DNA from: Dinoroseobacter sp.
GTDB lineage: Bacteria > Pseudomonadota > Alphaproteobacteria > Rhodobacterales > Rhodobacteraceae
Length of the DNA stretch: 64,000 bases
Assembly (NCBI GenBank): GCA_017643385.1
Contig: JAEPNN010000004.1
Location: 124,001 to 188,000 of the forward strand
Reading direction: 5' to 3'
The first letter of the stretch is position 1. Each line of letters begins with the position of its first letter. Positions 35,701 to 43,694 of this stretch are shown one piece after another. The translations under genes were made by a program, and so were the position numbers. The notes beneath the pieces were generated by a model. That model was given only the letters and a program-made list of their open reading frames with translations. It was not told the DNA's origin and did no database searches.

Positions 35701-37143
35701 CCGGTCGAGCGATGCCCTGTCATCGGCGGTTGTCTGCAAGTCTTCGACCAGTGTTGGCTCATCTCCTAACAGATCTACCCCAAAACCCATGCGTGGGAGT
35801 TCAAACCCCAAGCGTGATATCAAGGTCGGACCAACGTCCAATGTTGTTCCAGGTCGGGACACCGTCTGAGGGCGCGGGTTGTTCGGGTCAATCAGAAACA
35901 AAAGGTTGCGCCTCGGACCGTTCTCCAAAATATCGCTCGCGGCATTTCCCAATGCCAGGTGGTCTGACATCACAGCTACAATTGTGTTTTTTGCAGCCGG
36001 CGAGTTTTGGATATGCGCAATAAAATCAGCGGCTAACAGATCAAGGCACTCGATAGAATTTAACATCGGGTTCGATCCGTCGCCGTAGGCCAAACGCTGA
36101 CAACGGCGATTGGTATCGCCATGACCATAAGGGTGGTGTGTGTCGAGGGTCAGGACCGACAAAGCAAAGGGATCGCCTTGACCAGCCAACGCGTCGAAAC
36201 GTGCTTTTGCAAGTTCAAGAAGTGTGTCGTCCTGAAGACCCCATTCAGCAATGTAATCAGGATCGTCGAGGCCCGGGCGCAATTCGTCCAAGCCCAAGAC
36301 CTCATCATACCCGTGCGTACGAAAGAACGCGCCCTTCCCTGCGAACTGCGTCGAGGCACCCCCCAGATAGGAAAGTGTGTATCCCTCTTCATCGAGAAGA
36401 TCTCCCAGGCAAGTGGCTCCCGCCAAAAACCTGTTCACTTCCATTGAGTTTGCGCCTCCGGTCAGAATGAGAGGCACACCACATTGCGTTGAAACCATGC
36501 CACCGACCGTGAACCCCGCCCCTGCAGTTTGGGACACTTGGGTGAAGCGGGTTGCATTGGCCTCAAGCGTTCGAAGACGATTGGCCAGCCCCGGGAAGCG
36601 GGCCTCGTCCAGATAGGTGCGTTCCACGCTTTCAAGGTACAGGATGACCAAATTCTTCGGAGCTTCATCGATACGCCGTACCAACACAGGTTCATGAAAG
36701 CCCTCTTCGAGCTGCGTCGTCTTCGCAAACCTGAAGGTGTACGAAGCCGTAGCGACCAAAGCAGGATGCACCACCAAAGCAGCGAGAGCGGTCACGATGG
36801 TGATTGCGTTAGGTAACCGCGCACTTTGCGTCGAACCGGGACTTAAATGCCTGCGAAGTCGGAAAAGGCCCAATGCGAGGGCGACGAGTAAGACAAGAGC
36901 CCCTACAAACGGAAACACGTATTGCGTAACATCCCCGCCACCAACACCGGTCTTCAAGTGGTAGAAAACGGAGTCATTAATACCTTCGCCCGTAATAAGA
37001 CCTAGCCCAAGATCGATAGCGGTAAGCGCCGCCAGCAGGAATGCCGTTATAAGTAAAAGATCTTTGAGGGGCCCAAGGCTGGCCCATTTTTTGTAGATCA
37101 GAAATGCAAGCCCAAGGAAGCCCATCGAGAGTACGATACTCAT
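32704..37143 (-). CDS. OpgB-type phosphoglycerol transferase fused to a duplicated domain and a GDPD-like domain
   Basis: 1479 residues. Four membrane helices (about 1-130) precede an alkaline-phosphatase-superfamily domain (about 160-500) with Glu171 (YLESVE), nucleophile Thr212 (GFTVGGMVSTQCGVP), DTHH at 334-337 and Asp394-His395 (MSDHLA). The wording matches OpgB/MdoB more than LtaS, so the donor should be phosphatidylglycerol. After a beta-rich region come a (Thr-Pro)n linker at about 828-860, two copies of an unknown domain of about 155 residues (about 887-1044 and 1072-1227) and a GDPD-like domain (about 1235-1479). GDPD has FELDLNW and CLHDW but GHGGG in place of HRG. ATG 37143 follows AAGGAGA and overlaps the flippase stop (TGATG). 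Confidence 0.88.
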   Translation of the reverse strand: MSIVLSMGFLGLAFLIYKKWASLGPLKDLLLITAFLLAALTAIDLGLGLITGEGINDSVFYHLKTGVGGGDVTQYVFPFVGALVLLVALALGLFRLRRHLSPGSTQSARLPNAITIVTALAALVVHPALVATASYTFRFAKTTQLEEGFHEPVLVRRIDEAPKNLVILYLESVERTYLDEARFPGLANRLRTLEANATRFTQVSQTAGAGFTVGGMVSTQCGVPLILTGGANSMEVNRFLAGATCLGDLLDEEGYTLSYLGGASTQFAGKGAFFRTHGYDEVLGLDELRPGLDDPDYIAEWGLQDDTLLELAKARFDALAGQGDPFALSVLTLDTHHPYGHGDTNRRCQRLAYGDGSNPMLNSIECLDLLAADFIAHIQNSPAAKNTIVAVMSDHLALGNAASDILENGPRRNLLFLIDPNNPRPQTVSRPGTTLDVGPTLISRLGFELPRMGFGVDLLGDEPTLVEDLQTTADDRASLDRYVMGFQSVYDRLWDYPDLEDGLYVNIELGAVQFGKSDYKLPALLTFDEEAAIDQATLGDMRAEQTLTEAVIELPVGKRFFWFDECAALTHLRMANSPEPAADQCLAHGRRGETLDVLALAQSGFFSEPETLKLLEAPAEIGQAEFEDAALRKVGEARGELPIRLFVQMQNDQPYGLLLRSARFGSGASFSRKQTTENLAYGEDTILRRGVNLLRIAEDRSVEVLDRLDTCSPAFDASSIRPWRDLLSTRPNGTIAHAVVVHDTAFCGEDSRKIAPVLSGLPLEGLLSSSMREAYVAVISADGQVWEFPNREFGKIAVLLDPQADTRLRPSANLTDIQVASHSQVIVPTPTPTPTPTPTPTPTPTPTPTPTLTPTPTLVAKQTPLPMPRTTPRPETVEVSVNQPFVSDGCISPEVQMAQVDSAEFGVLPIGVQVSGHELNDFVGFWGSWWGTENAGRWSATPQTAFKIKLPEIRSGIGTLTFNAAFAADESGVVTIRHDGEELTAMQIEQSGFFQLPINDLPRGVELDVEILLNSKIASCPSMNGSSADTRALALMLKSLRLDVPEEALWVAPAAIASELIEDASEVTTRQLGECISPDFSEKLDTSASPAPLGLSLLHETRTDFVGYSGRWWPSEQDGRGMADTSASFTLTLPADLNSMYLIASVGSPYIKNTKVAITLGERLLAIREAGALVDLRVDVSDFPRETPLEFYLHSVGSEASCPAAQNRAEDRRLTALVLNDLRLEAEARIDLPVSIGHGGGRLEGAAITNSFNTLQANRLRFDLFELDLNWTSDGELVCLHDWNESFQSRFAKSTDAPVSLTEFHALLALNPDLPRNCDLDGLAGWMRANPDVRVVTDAKSNSLKAHELIAARHPDIRGQFIPQAYTPDEIKVLRELGFEDVIFTIYRYAGNDQKILNDVLTWRPTALAMPVDRARNGLLNLIALESSTPAFVHTVNDPILAGCLKAMGAFGLYTDDISEDELRGLAPTIDSCIEGGTG
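34568..34662. repeat. Tandem 6-bp repeat inside the phosphoglycerol transferase gene
   Basis: About fifteen copies of GGCGTT, nearly perfect, encode the Thr-Pro linker of the large protein. Unit length is a multiple of three, so slipped-strand changes alter linker length without breaking the frame. One unit has a G-to-A change near the left side (GGCGTTAGCGTT), giving Leu in place of Pro. Confidence 0.92.
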
Positions 37144-38495
37144 CACATGTTCTCCTTTGCTTTCTTTGAGAGAACATGTGCGGATAGCGACAGAAGCAGA
37201 GCGGTGAGCCCAACTTGGCACCACATCTTAATCTCAAGCAGGGCCATGAAACCGAGTTCGGAGCCAATTACGGATACGGCCATTAGACCAAGCTGAACGA
37301 TCGAAATGATCAAAGCAGCCCAAATCCCGCGCTGGTCTTTGAGCGCGCTCAAGAGCGTCGCGAGAAGGTAACTTGCAGTGAATGCGACCGCAGACGTTGC
37401 GGCAAGCAGAAGACCCTTTGCTGCCCCCCCAAACTCTGGTCCAACCAACAACCGCACCAAGAGGTCGCTTTTCATAAAGACCATCACCAGGACGAATGAA
37501 CTGACGAGAAGGAACAAGAACACAACCGGCGCAGCTGCCCCCATGATTGCTTTTCCTTGACGGGCAGCTGAAACAACGCCGGGCAGCAATGTTCCTGCAA
37601 GCGCAAAGCACGCGAAAAATTGTATACGCTGGAACAACGACAAAGCAGCAAGAAGGCCGGCCTCTTCGGAATCGAGACGGGCTTTCGCCAGAAAGATGTC
37701 TCCGTCAAGCGAAAGGACCTGAGCAAATTGCAAGGCAGCGAAAGGGACAGCGCCAATGGCCACCCCTAAAGCGACCTTTTGAATATGGGGTTTCTTGCGC
37801 GACATCGACGGCATAACCTTGTAGATCGCTACCCAGCCAACAGCTATTGAAAGGCAGATGGCGAACACCACACCTTCGACGCCAAATCCCATTTTCCATG
37901 CGATAACAGCGCCCAGAAGGCGGACGAGCATTTCAGCGTTGGCAGAGGTGACGATGACATTGCTCCGCAATTCTCCGAAGGCGACCCCTCTGCACATGCT
38001 CAACGGCCCTGCGAAGGGAATTGAAAGAATAACAAGTATCAACAAGTTGGTGTTAGACAGGCCCATCGCCGCGCCCGCTTCAGTGTAAATGGCAGTCGCA
38101 AGCACAATTGGCAGGCTGATCCACAACGCGATAAATACCATCTTGTTAATGCGTGCCAGAATGAGCTTCAGGTCTTTGAGCTCAGCACCTTCAACCTGAG
38201 CCACTTCCCGGCTTACAGACATCTGCAAAGCACCAAAGAGGCCAAGAATAGCCAACTTAAGTGTTAAGACGAGCGCCAGATCTCCATAAAGTGCAGGACC
38301 CATCCAGCGGCTGAAGACCGTATTGAAAAGAAGGTTTCCAGCGTTGACGAAGTTAGAGGAAAGGAAAATTATCACGGCCGGCGTCAGGATAAATGTCGAC
38401 CGAAAATGCCTGTGAGTATCGCCAACCGGACCAGACGTACGCACAGACACTTGATTAAGCCACAGGCTGGAGGTTTCGATCAGACCGCGTTTCAA
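37143..38495 (-). CDS. Polysaccharide flippase (Wzx/MATE-like membrane protein)
   Basis: About 450 residues with twelve or more membrane helices; the first begins FILTPAVIIFLSSNFVNAGN near residue 35, and the FSRWMGPALYGDLALVLTL segment is typical of polysaccharide-export flippases. It would move lipid-linked or whole glycan units across the inner membrane. The TTG at 38495 overlaps the upstream glycosyltransferase by 41 nt and a GTG at 38450 lies just after that gene's stop; neither has a good ribosome site, so the true start is open. Its stop overlaps the phosphoglycerol transferase start. Confidence 0.82.
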   Translation of the reverse strand: MKRGLIETSSLWLNQVSVRTSGPVGDTHRHFRSTFILTPAVIIFLSSNFVNAGNLLFNTVFSRWMGPALYGDLALVLTLKLAILGLFGALQMSVSREVAQVEGAELKDLKLILARINKMVFIALWISLPIVLATAIYTEAGAAMGLSNTNLLILVILSIPFAGPLSMCRGVAFGELRSNVIVTSANAEMLVRLLGAVIAWKMGFGVEGVVFAICLSIAVGWVAIYKVMPSMSRKKPHIQKVALGVAIGAVPFAALQFAQVLSLDGDIFLAKARLDSEEAGLLAALSLFQRIQFFACFALAGTLLPGVVSAARQGKAIMGAAAPVVFLFLLVSSFVLVMVFMKSDLLVRLLVGPEFGGAAKGLLLAATSAVAFTASYLLATLLSALKDQRGIWAALIISIVQLGLMAVSVIGSELGFMALLEIKMWCQVGLTALLLSLSAHVLSKKAKENM

Positions 38496-39324
38496 TCTCT
38501 TTGAGAGTTGCCGAGAACTTCTCTGCGGTTTGGAATTTAGGCAGCCCCAAGCGCATTTCTGCGATTAGGCGCAACATCCGAAAACCACTTTTGACAATCG
38601 TAACACACGATACTTTTGATCCGGCAACTTCTTCCCATTCCAGAAGTGGAAGTTCGTAGAACGCGTGATTTGGCTCGGCGACGTTACTCGAGATTCGTGC
38701 AAAGAGTTCAACATCAAAGAGCCAACCTGCAGTAAAGGGATGGGCCAAGGCGTCCTTTACGGCTTGGGTATTACGAAGCAATTTTGCCCCGCATTGGGTA
38801 TCACCGATCGGTAGGCGGACAGCCTGTCTTGCGAGCAATGCGCATGTGCGCGAAACCGCACGGCGCGCTACACTTCGCTGGATGCGATGTCCCAGCAAAC
38901 TACGACGCGAGCCAAAAACAACGTCTACAGTATCAAGCTTGCGGCCAACCTTTACAAAATCTTCAATGGCATCGAGCGGCGTTGCAAGGTCTGCATCCCA
39001 ATACCCCAAGAAGATAAACCCACGCGTACTTGCATAAATCAGGCCCTGGCGAACAGCCTCAGCCTTGCCCGCGTTTTTCGACAACGACAGAACGGTGATA
39101 TTCAAACCCGCGATACGCTTCAAATTGGTTAAAAGCCTGAGCGTTTTATCCTTGCTGCCGTCATCCACGAACACGAAGTGTACATTCGGAGCACGTTTCA
39201 CAAAATCGAGGAACGCACGAGCGTTGAAGCGCTTCTCTTCGTTATAACAGGGAACGATAATAGCGCATTCCGCTGTTTGCACTGCAGCTGCTTCGACTTC
39301 GAAATTTGAAGACATGTGAGACAT
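38455..39324 (-). CDS. Family 2 glycosyltransferase (dolichyl-phosphate glucosyltransferase-like)
   Basis: 289 residues of GT-A fold. The nucleotide-binding start is CAIIVPCYNEEKRFN, then FVDDGSKDKT, and the metal-binding DxD-like site YWDADLATPL near residue 110; GDTQCGAKLLR near residue 175 is typical of the polyprenyl-phosphate glucosyl/mannosyl transferase group. It probably loads a sugar onto undecaprenyl phosphate. First gene of a tight minus-strand group with the flippase, phosphoglycerol transferase and dgkA. Confidence 0.88.
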   Translation of the reverse strand: MSHMSSNFEVEAAAVQTAECAIIVPCYNEEKRFNARAFLDFVKRAPNVHFVFVDDGSKDKTLRLLTNLKRIAGLNITVLSLSKNAGKAEAVRQGLIYASTRGFIFLGYWDADLATPLDAIEDFVKVGRKLDTVDVVFGSRRSLLGHRIQRSVARRAVSRTCALLARQAVRLPIGDTQCGAKLLRNTQAVKDALAHPFTAGWLFDVELFARISSNVAEPNHAFYELPLLEWEEVAGSKVSCVTIVKSGFRMLRLIAEMRLGLPKFQTAEKFSATLKEIETRSDRNLQPVA

Positions 39325-39756
39325 CTCGGGAGCCCTTTCTAGGTTCTGCCTCTTTGTCTCAGACTTCCGTGCGATAGACGCTCATGAGGAAGAATAGATA
39401 GTCCTTTCGGTTGGGTAAGATGTCTATCCAACTTGTTTCTATCTTTCTCATTAAGGTTAAAATTTCTACGCCAAAGTATAGGGTGGAAGTGGCGCATAGC
39501 CGTTGTCATAGACGAAGAACATTCGATCAATCGCCTGAAGGCACAATTCATGGGTCAATAGGGTCACAGTTTTTATGATCGGGAAACGAAACGCCTTAGA
39601 CGCCTCTAAACAAAGGCAATTCAGCTTTCATCAATGCCTTGCGAGGCGAGAATTGAAGCGAGGTCGCCCAATTTGAACGGCCCTGATCATCTTCGCATAT
39701 GATCAGTGGTTAATCGCTAACCCATAGAGCCAAAACGCGTTTTCATGAAACAAAGC
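39325..39756. other. Intergenic region with a small hairpin
   Basis: A 432-bp gap between two minus-strand glycosyltransferase genes. CTGATCAT (39683-39690) and ATGATCAG (39699-39706) form an 8-bp stem about 50 bp after the GT4 stop, without a T-run. The remaining sequence should hold a promoter for the GT2-flippase-transferase-dgkA group. No gene was recognised. Confidence 0.5.
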
Positions 39757-40998
39757 CTAAGTGGCTTCACCAAATTTCTGGCTCTTGGACGGACTTCCAG
39801 CAGGTCCAAAAGTGTCAGTCTCGGACGGTTCGTTATTAAGTAGTCGCTGCACATGGAAATCGACGATCTCTGCAAAAGGCATCTCTTGTGAAACCTCAAG
39901 ATTGGAATCTGCAACAGTTTGGGCTGCTACAAGGTCACGCAACATGTTTCGCATTGCCTTCGCCATGCTTGCCGAATTTGACACTTGGTAGTGCGCGCCG
40001 CTTAGTCCTTCATCCCGACATATGTCGATGAAGTCTCCAATTTGTGGAAAGACAGGCACAGCTCCGTAGCTTGCTGCTTGATGCAGTACACCCGAACTAC
40101 CGGTCGTTGCAGTGTAATCAAAGATGCTCAAGCGCGCCTCGCCGAAGAAATCAGCAATGTCGTCTTCGGCCACATATCCATGGAAACTCACTCCGGCGTC
40201 ATTCCGCCGTTCCTGCCGGAGGGTATCGACATACCCTGGCGTACCTGGATGGTCCGTTCCGCCAATAACCAATTGGTAGTCGCCGAATTCAGGATCACCT
40301 CGGAGCAAGTCGAATGCGTCTAGCAGCGTTTCCAAGCGCTTGTATGTCCCAAATTTTCCCATCGTCACGATGCGCTTTGGGCGCTTTGCGAGGGGGCGCA
40401 ATTCGCCATCATATACTTCGAACGTTCCATGCGGAACTAACCGAACTTCTGCACTTGGATATGTTTTTCGAATATGGTCGTAATACCCTTGAAGTGTCAC
40501 TGTGGTGTAGTTCGCAGCCAGCAATGCCCTGCAGGCTACGCTCGCACCAAACTTCACAACGGCCTGGCGTAATTTCTGCCCTTTCAGTTGCGTGCTATCG
40601 AGATCAATACCCGCAATAATATTATGTGCAATGACACCACTTTTTAGTCCGAAGACCCGCGCGAGTGGCGGTGCAAAGTGCCCAAGTGCAGCAGGAATTT
40701 CACGGTCGCCAAAAGTTGCGGATTGAAGGTTCCAAAGCACGCCCGCGGCATTCGCTTTGAAAAGTGCTCGTAGAATTTTGGGTGTCGCCAGCGCATCGTT
40801 GAAGCGCCAAACGCGCTGAACGCGAATTTTTGGTCCAAGATCGAGTTCAGCGATAGGCTGATCAAGGGTGTCGGCAATGACGACTACTTCCGAAACATCC
40901 GCCCGGTCTGCAAGTCCCTTAGCGAGGTGCAAACCATATTCATTAAGGCTTTGGCACCCGGGCGGAAATGCGCTTACGAGAGCGATACGCTGAGCCAT
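39757..40998 (-). CDS. Family 4 glycosyltransferase
   Basis: 413 residues of GT-B fold. The N-terminal half starts RIALVSAFPPGCQSLNEYG, a typical group-1 acceptor-domain opening with a flexible loop. The C-terminal half has VTMGKFGTYKRLETLLDAF and the donor-site region TTGSSGVLHQAASYGAVPV (about residues 305-325). The usual EX7E is replaced by a Gly-Ser-Ser-Gly type segment, so the donor sugar cannot be guessed. It adds a sugar to the exopolysaccharide repeat. Confidence 0.82.
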   Translation of the reverse strand: MAQRIALVSAFPPGCQSLNEYGLHLAKGLADRADVSEVVVIADTLDQPIAELDLGPKIRVQRVWRFNDALATPKILRALFKANAAGVLWNLQSATFGDREIPAALGHFAPPLARVFGLKSGVIAHNIIAGIDLDSTQLKGQKLRQAVVKFGASVACRALLAANYTTVTLQGYYDHIRKTYPSAEVRLVPHGTFEVYDGELRPLAKRPKRIVTMGKFGTYKRLETLLDAFDLLRGDPEFGDYQLVIGGTDHPGTPGYVDTLRQERRNDAGVSFHGYVAEDDIADFFGEARLSIFDYTATTGSSGVLHQAASYGAVPVFPQIGDFIDICRDEGLSGAHYQVSNSASMAKAMRNMLRDLVAAQTVADSNLEVSQEMPFAEIVDFHVQRLLNNEPSETDTFGPAGSPSKSQKFGEAT

Positions 40999-41101
40999 GA
41001 ACCTTCTCCTTCAGGCGGCAATCATGACTTCTAAATAGTGGAACAGACCTGGCAACGTTCGCTTGCAAAAGGGGAACCAAAAAACAAGAGGGATATCAGG
41101 C

Positions 41102-41117
41102 GTATCCAAAAGGATAC
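41102..41117 (-). terminator. Short hairpin after the GH5-like gene
   Basis: GTATCC-AAAA-GGATAC lies directly beyond the stop codon of the hydrolase gene. The stem is 6 bp and no T-run follows closely, so terminator strength is doubtful. Confidence 0.35.
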
Positions 41118-41118
41118 T

Positions 41119-42615
41119 CTAGTCGATTTTTCTGAAAGCCTCTCGCACTACTCTCGCTGCGGGTTTTTCGTTTCCGAAACTGTCCAGCAAACCAAATGAG
41201 CTTTGGATCTGTCGCCGCCAGGGTGAGCGTCCGATCGCAGCCGTATCGATGTTCGCGAAGTCGTAAAGCGTCCAAACGAAAACGCCGTCGGCATCTGTTA
41301 AAGCTTCAATATGCACAGCGAGTTGTTCTGCTTGTGTTTCAGGCGATCCCGGAAAGCCACGTAACGCATCAAAAGATGTATAGCCAATCTCCGTTACAGC
41401 CACAGGTTTGCCGCCCGAGCCAGCTTTAACAGCATCAAGTCGGTTACGCGCGTCATCCAACGGCGCGTAGTCATGATAAGAGATGACTTCGAGCTCAGTT
41501 TCCAACTGACTTGCCCATTCTGCGGAGGACCAACCGATCGTTGCGCCCAGTTCGGGCGCAGTTTCACGCAAGTAAGCCCTTATGGTGGTTAGCCACCCAA
41601 GAATTTTTGCCTGCCCATGCGTTTCAAAATCAAGGTCCGCTTCGTTCTTTAGGTCGATATACGCGACCGAAGGCGCTTCAGCCAATATCGGCATAACTGT
41701 GTCGAGATACCGAGCATCCTCGACCCACGTCACAGGAGAAAAGTCAGGTTTCAGATCAAAGAGCGTAGGTACTACGCTCAATCCATTTTGGCGTGCGGCA
41801 TCCAGCAAATGCCTGAGATGGTTGACAGACAGCTCTGTCGCTTCGGGATCTATAAACGCATCATAAGTCAAGAATACCCTGATTGAGTCAGCGCCGAGAT
41901 CCCTAATTCTCACCAGGTCGTCTTCGACGGTCCCGGGTTCATAATCACGCCAGAACTGGGTCCAAGGGGTTGCGGCAGGATAGTAATTCAAGCCAGCACG
42001 CGCCGGCTGTCCAACCTCTGCGCTTTGATACTCAGGAACTACCGCATCAAGCCTTTCAAGGTTGGAGATGCGCCAACCATAACCGCCATTCAAAAATGTA
42101 ATGATATTGCTATCAAGCGTCACTTGGTGATGAGAAAGCGCGCCTTGCTCAATCAGCATTCGAACAGCGTAGGTATCGACTTCTAATTGAAGTATCGATG
42201 CGTCCCTATGGAAAAAAACGGGTTTCGCTGACGAATGCAAAACTGCAAGGACCCCGCCATGCCCTATGGCATCTACTGCTGATTGTTCGGCTCGCTCAAG
42301 CGCCACACCAGTGAAAGCATCTGAAAGAACGTCGATGTTACCCGTTTGCTGGGCAAAGGTGAGCGACGCCCAGGCTTGATCGAGCACCTTCTCGACTTGT
42401 GCAGCATCAGCTTCTGTAAACGGCCGGTCCAGTAATCGCCCTGCAGGACGCCACTCTACACGCGCCACAGCCATTTCACGCTGGTTCAGCGCGTCCGAAA
42501 TGTACCGATAAAGAACTGTCTTCTCTGAGAGACGCGCATAAATATCAGCGACAGCCCACACCAACACCGACACTATGCCAAGAAACACTACTGCTTTGAT
42601 GAGTGGCGTTCTCAA
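41119..42615 (-). CDS. Membrane-anchored GH5-like glycoside hydrolase
   Basis: 498 residues with one N-terminal membrane helix (about 6-25). Residues about 30-195 are an NTF2-like or helical extra domain. The TIM barrel starts GLNYYPAATPWTQFW near residue 205. The likely acid/base is Glu in YIDLKNEADLD (about residue 317) and the nucleophile is Glu in VAVTEIGYTS (about residue 415), as in clan GH-A. It may trim or edit the exported polysaccharide in the periplasm. The start overlaps the preceding gene's stop by 4 nt. Confidence 0.8.
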   Translation of the reverse strand: MRTPLIKAVVFLGIVSVLVWAVADIYARLSEKTVLYRYISDALNQREMAVARVEWRPAGRLLDRPFTEADAAQVEKVLDQAWASLTFAQQTGNIDVLSDAFTGVALERAEQSAVDAIGHGGVLAVLHSSAKPVFFHRDASILQLEVDTYAVRMLIEQGALSHHQVTLDSNIITFLNGGYGWRISNLERLDAVVPEYQSAEVGQPARAGLNYYPAATPWTQFWRDYEPGTVEDDLVRIRDLGADSIRVFLTYDAFIDPEATELSVNHLRHLLDAARQNGLSVVPTLFDLKPDFSPVTWVEDARYLDTVMPILAEAPSVAYIDLKNEADLDFETHGQAKILGWLTTIRAYLRETAPELGATIGWSSAEWASQLETELEVISYHDYAPLDDARNRLDAVKAGSGGKPVAVTEIGYTSFDALRGFPGSPETQAEQLAVHIEALTDADGVFVWTLYDFANIDTAAIGRSPWRRQIQSSFGLLDSFGNEKPAARVVREAFRKID

Positions 42616-43694
42616 TTGTCCGATCCACCCGAATAGTCATCAGCTTCCAAGCCAAAATACTCGAACTTTGTTTTCTGGGCCTCAACCACAAGCGTGAAAG
42701 GAGCGAGCCTTGGATCGAAAGCCACGGACCTTGAGAATACCCCGTCCTGGACCCAACCTGAAAACGTTCGCGAATTCCCCGCACTGTCGGAAATGGTTGC
42801 GGACACTTTTGACCCATCTGTGAGTTGGTGCCCTGACGAAGTGAGAAACGGCCCTATTTCCAACAGCATCGCGCGTAGATCAGCTTGCACGCTTAAGCGT
42901 ACGGGTAAATCCGCATCAAAAATGATCGGTACAGCGTTGAAGGCTCTTACCGTCGACAACTGGGATCCAACATTTGTCACGACCTGAGCAAATGACGGAA
43001 CATCACGCACGAGAAACGAGACATCTGCATTTCCACGCACCGTACGTGTCGGGAGGTATGAGAAATGATTTACGTCATGAAACAGAACGATTGATGCTGC
43101 GGTACCATCGTCGACAACGTTCCCATACTGGTCGAGGATCGGCCCCGAGGTAAAAGGTGCAAGTGTTTCATGAGACACGCTTTTCAATTGTGGAAGCAAC
43201 CCGACGCTCAGCGATCCTACATCGGGCGTTACTCGGTAGGTTGCGCGTTGGCTTTGACCGCCGGCTGCAACTGCTCCCACTGAAAAGCCGACAGCTACTG
43301 AACCAGGTGCAAGCGGTACAGTTGCGATCCCATAGCGTGTTTGAATCGTGCCGATCTCCTGTCCGTCCAAAAAAAACGTCACCTCAGTTCCGTCAGGAAC
43401 CAAACTTCCCTGCGCATCCAAGACAACGGCAGTGGCAAGGCCATTATCTCCCCCAGCTTCGAGGCTTTTGGGGCCAACAAAAATATGGACAGAAGCTTCA
43501 TTGCTGCCATCGCTGACCCTCTGGGTTACGCTCCGAAGAAGTCGATCGCTTGAAACAGAACCGATTGGAACGATCCCAAAAGCATCCGTAAACACGTCCT
43601 CACTCCGGGCCGCACCGACAGTAAAGCAGGTGGTCCAAACTACGGCCGCAAAAACCATTGCGCGCGATTGTGTCAATTTAGAATACCGGATCAT
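42612..43694 (-). CDS. Secreted protein with Ig-like domains, function unknown
   Basis: 360 residues. A signal peptide (VFAAVVWTTCFTVGAARS, cut near residue 31) is followed by repeated Ig-like beta domains of the invasin/Big type, as in TAVVLDAQGSLVPDGTEVTF and GPILDQYGNVVDDGTAASIV. Domains of this type are structural and often mediate adhesion or complex assembly. No enzyme motif was seen. It overlaps the large membrane protein upstream (17 nt) and the hydrolase downstream (4 nt), so the three are co-produced. Confidence 0.75.
   Translation of the reverse strand: MIRYSKLTQSRAMVFAAVVWTTCFTVGAARSEDVFTDAFGIVPIGSVSSDRLLRSVTQRVSDGSNEASVHIFVGPKSLEAGGDNGLATAVVLDAQGSLVPDGTEVTFFLDGQEIGTIQTRYGIATVPLAPGSVAVGFSVGAVAAGGQSQRATYRVTPDVGSLSVGLLPQLKSVSHETLAPFTSGPILDQYGNVVDDGTAASIVLFHDVNHFSYLPTRTVRGNADVSFLVRDVPSFAQVVTNVGSQLSTVRAFNAVPIIFDADLPVRLSVQADLRAMLLEIGPFLTSSGHQLTDGSKVSATISDSAGNSRTFSGWVQDGVFSRSVAFDPRLAPFTLVVEAQKTKFEYFGLEADDYSGGSDN

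Noticed and set aside
32704-37143. Call as lipoteichoic acid synthase (LtaS)
   Set aside because: The nucleophile region and MSDHLA wording match OpgB/MdoB, and teichoic acids are not expected in a Gram-negative.
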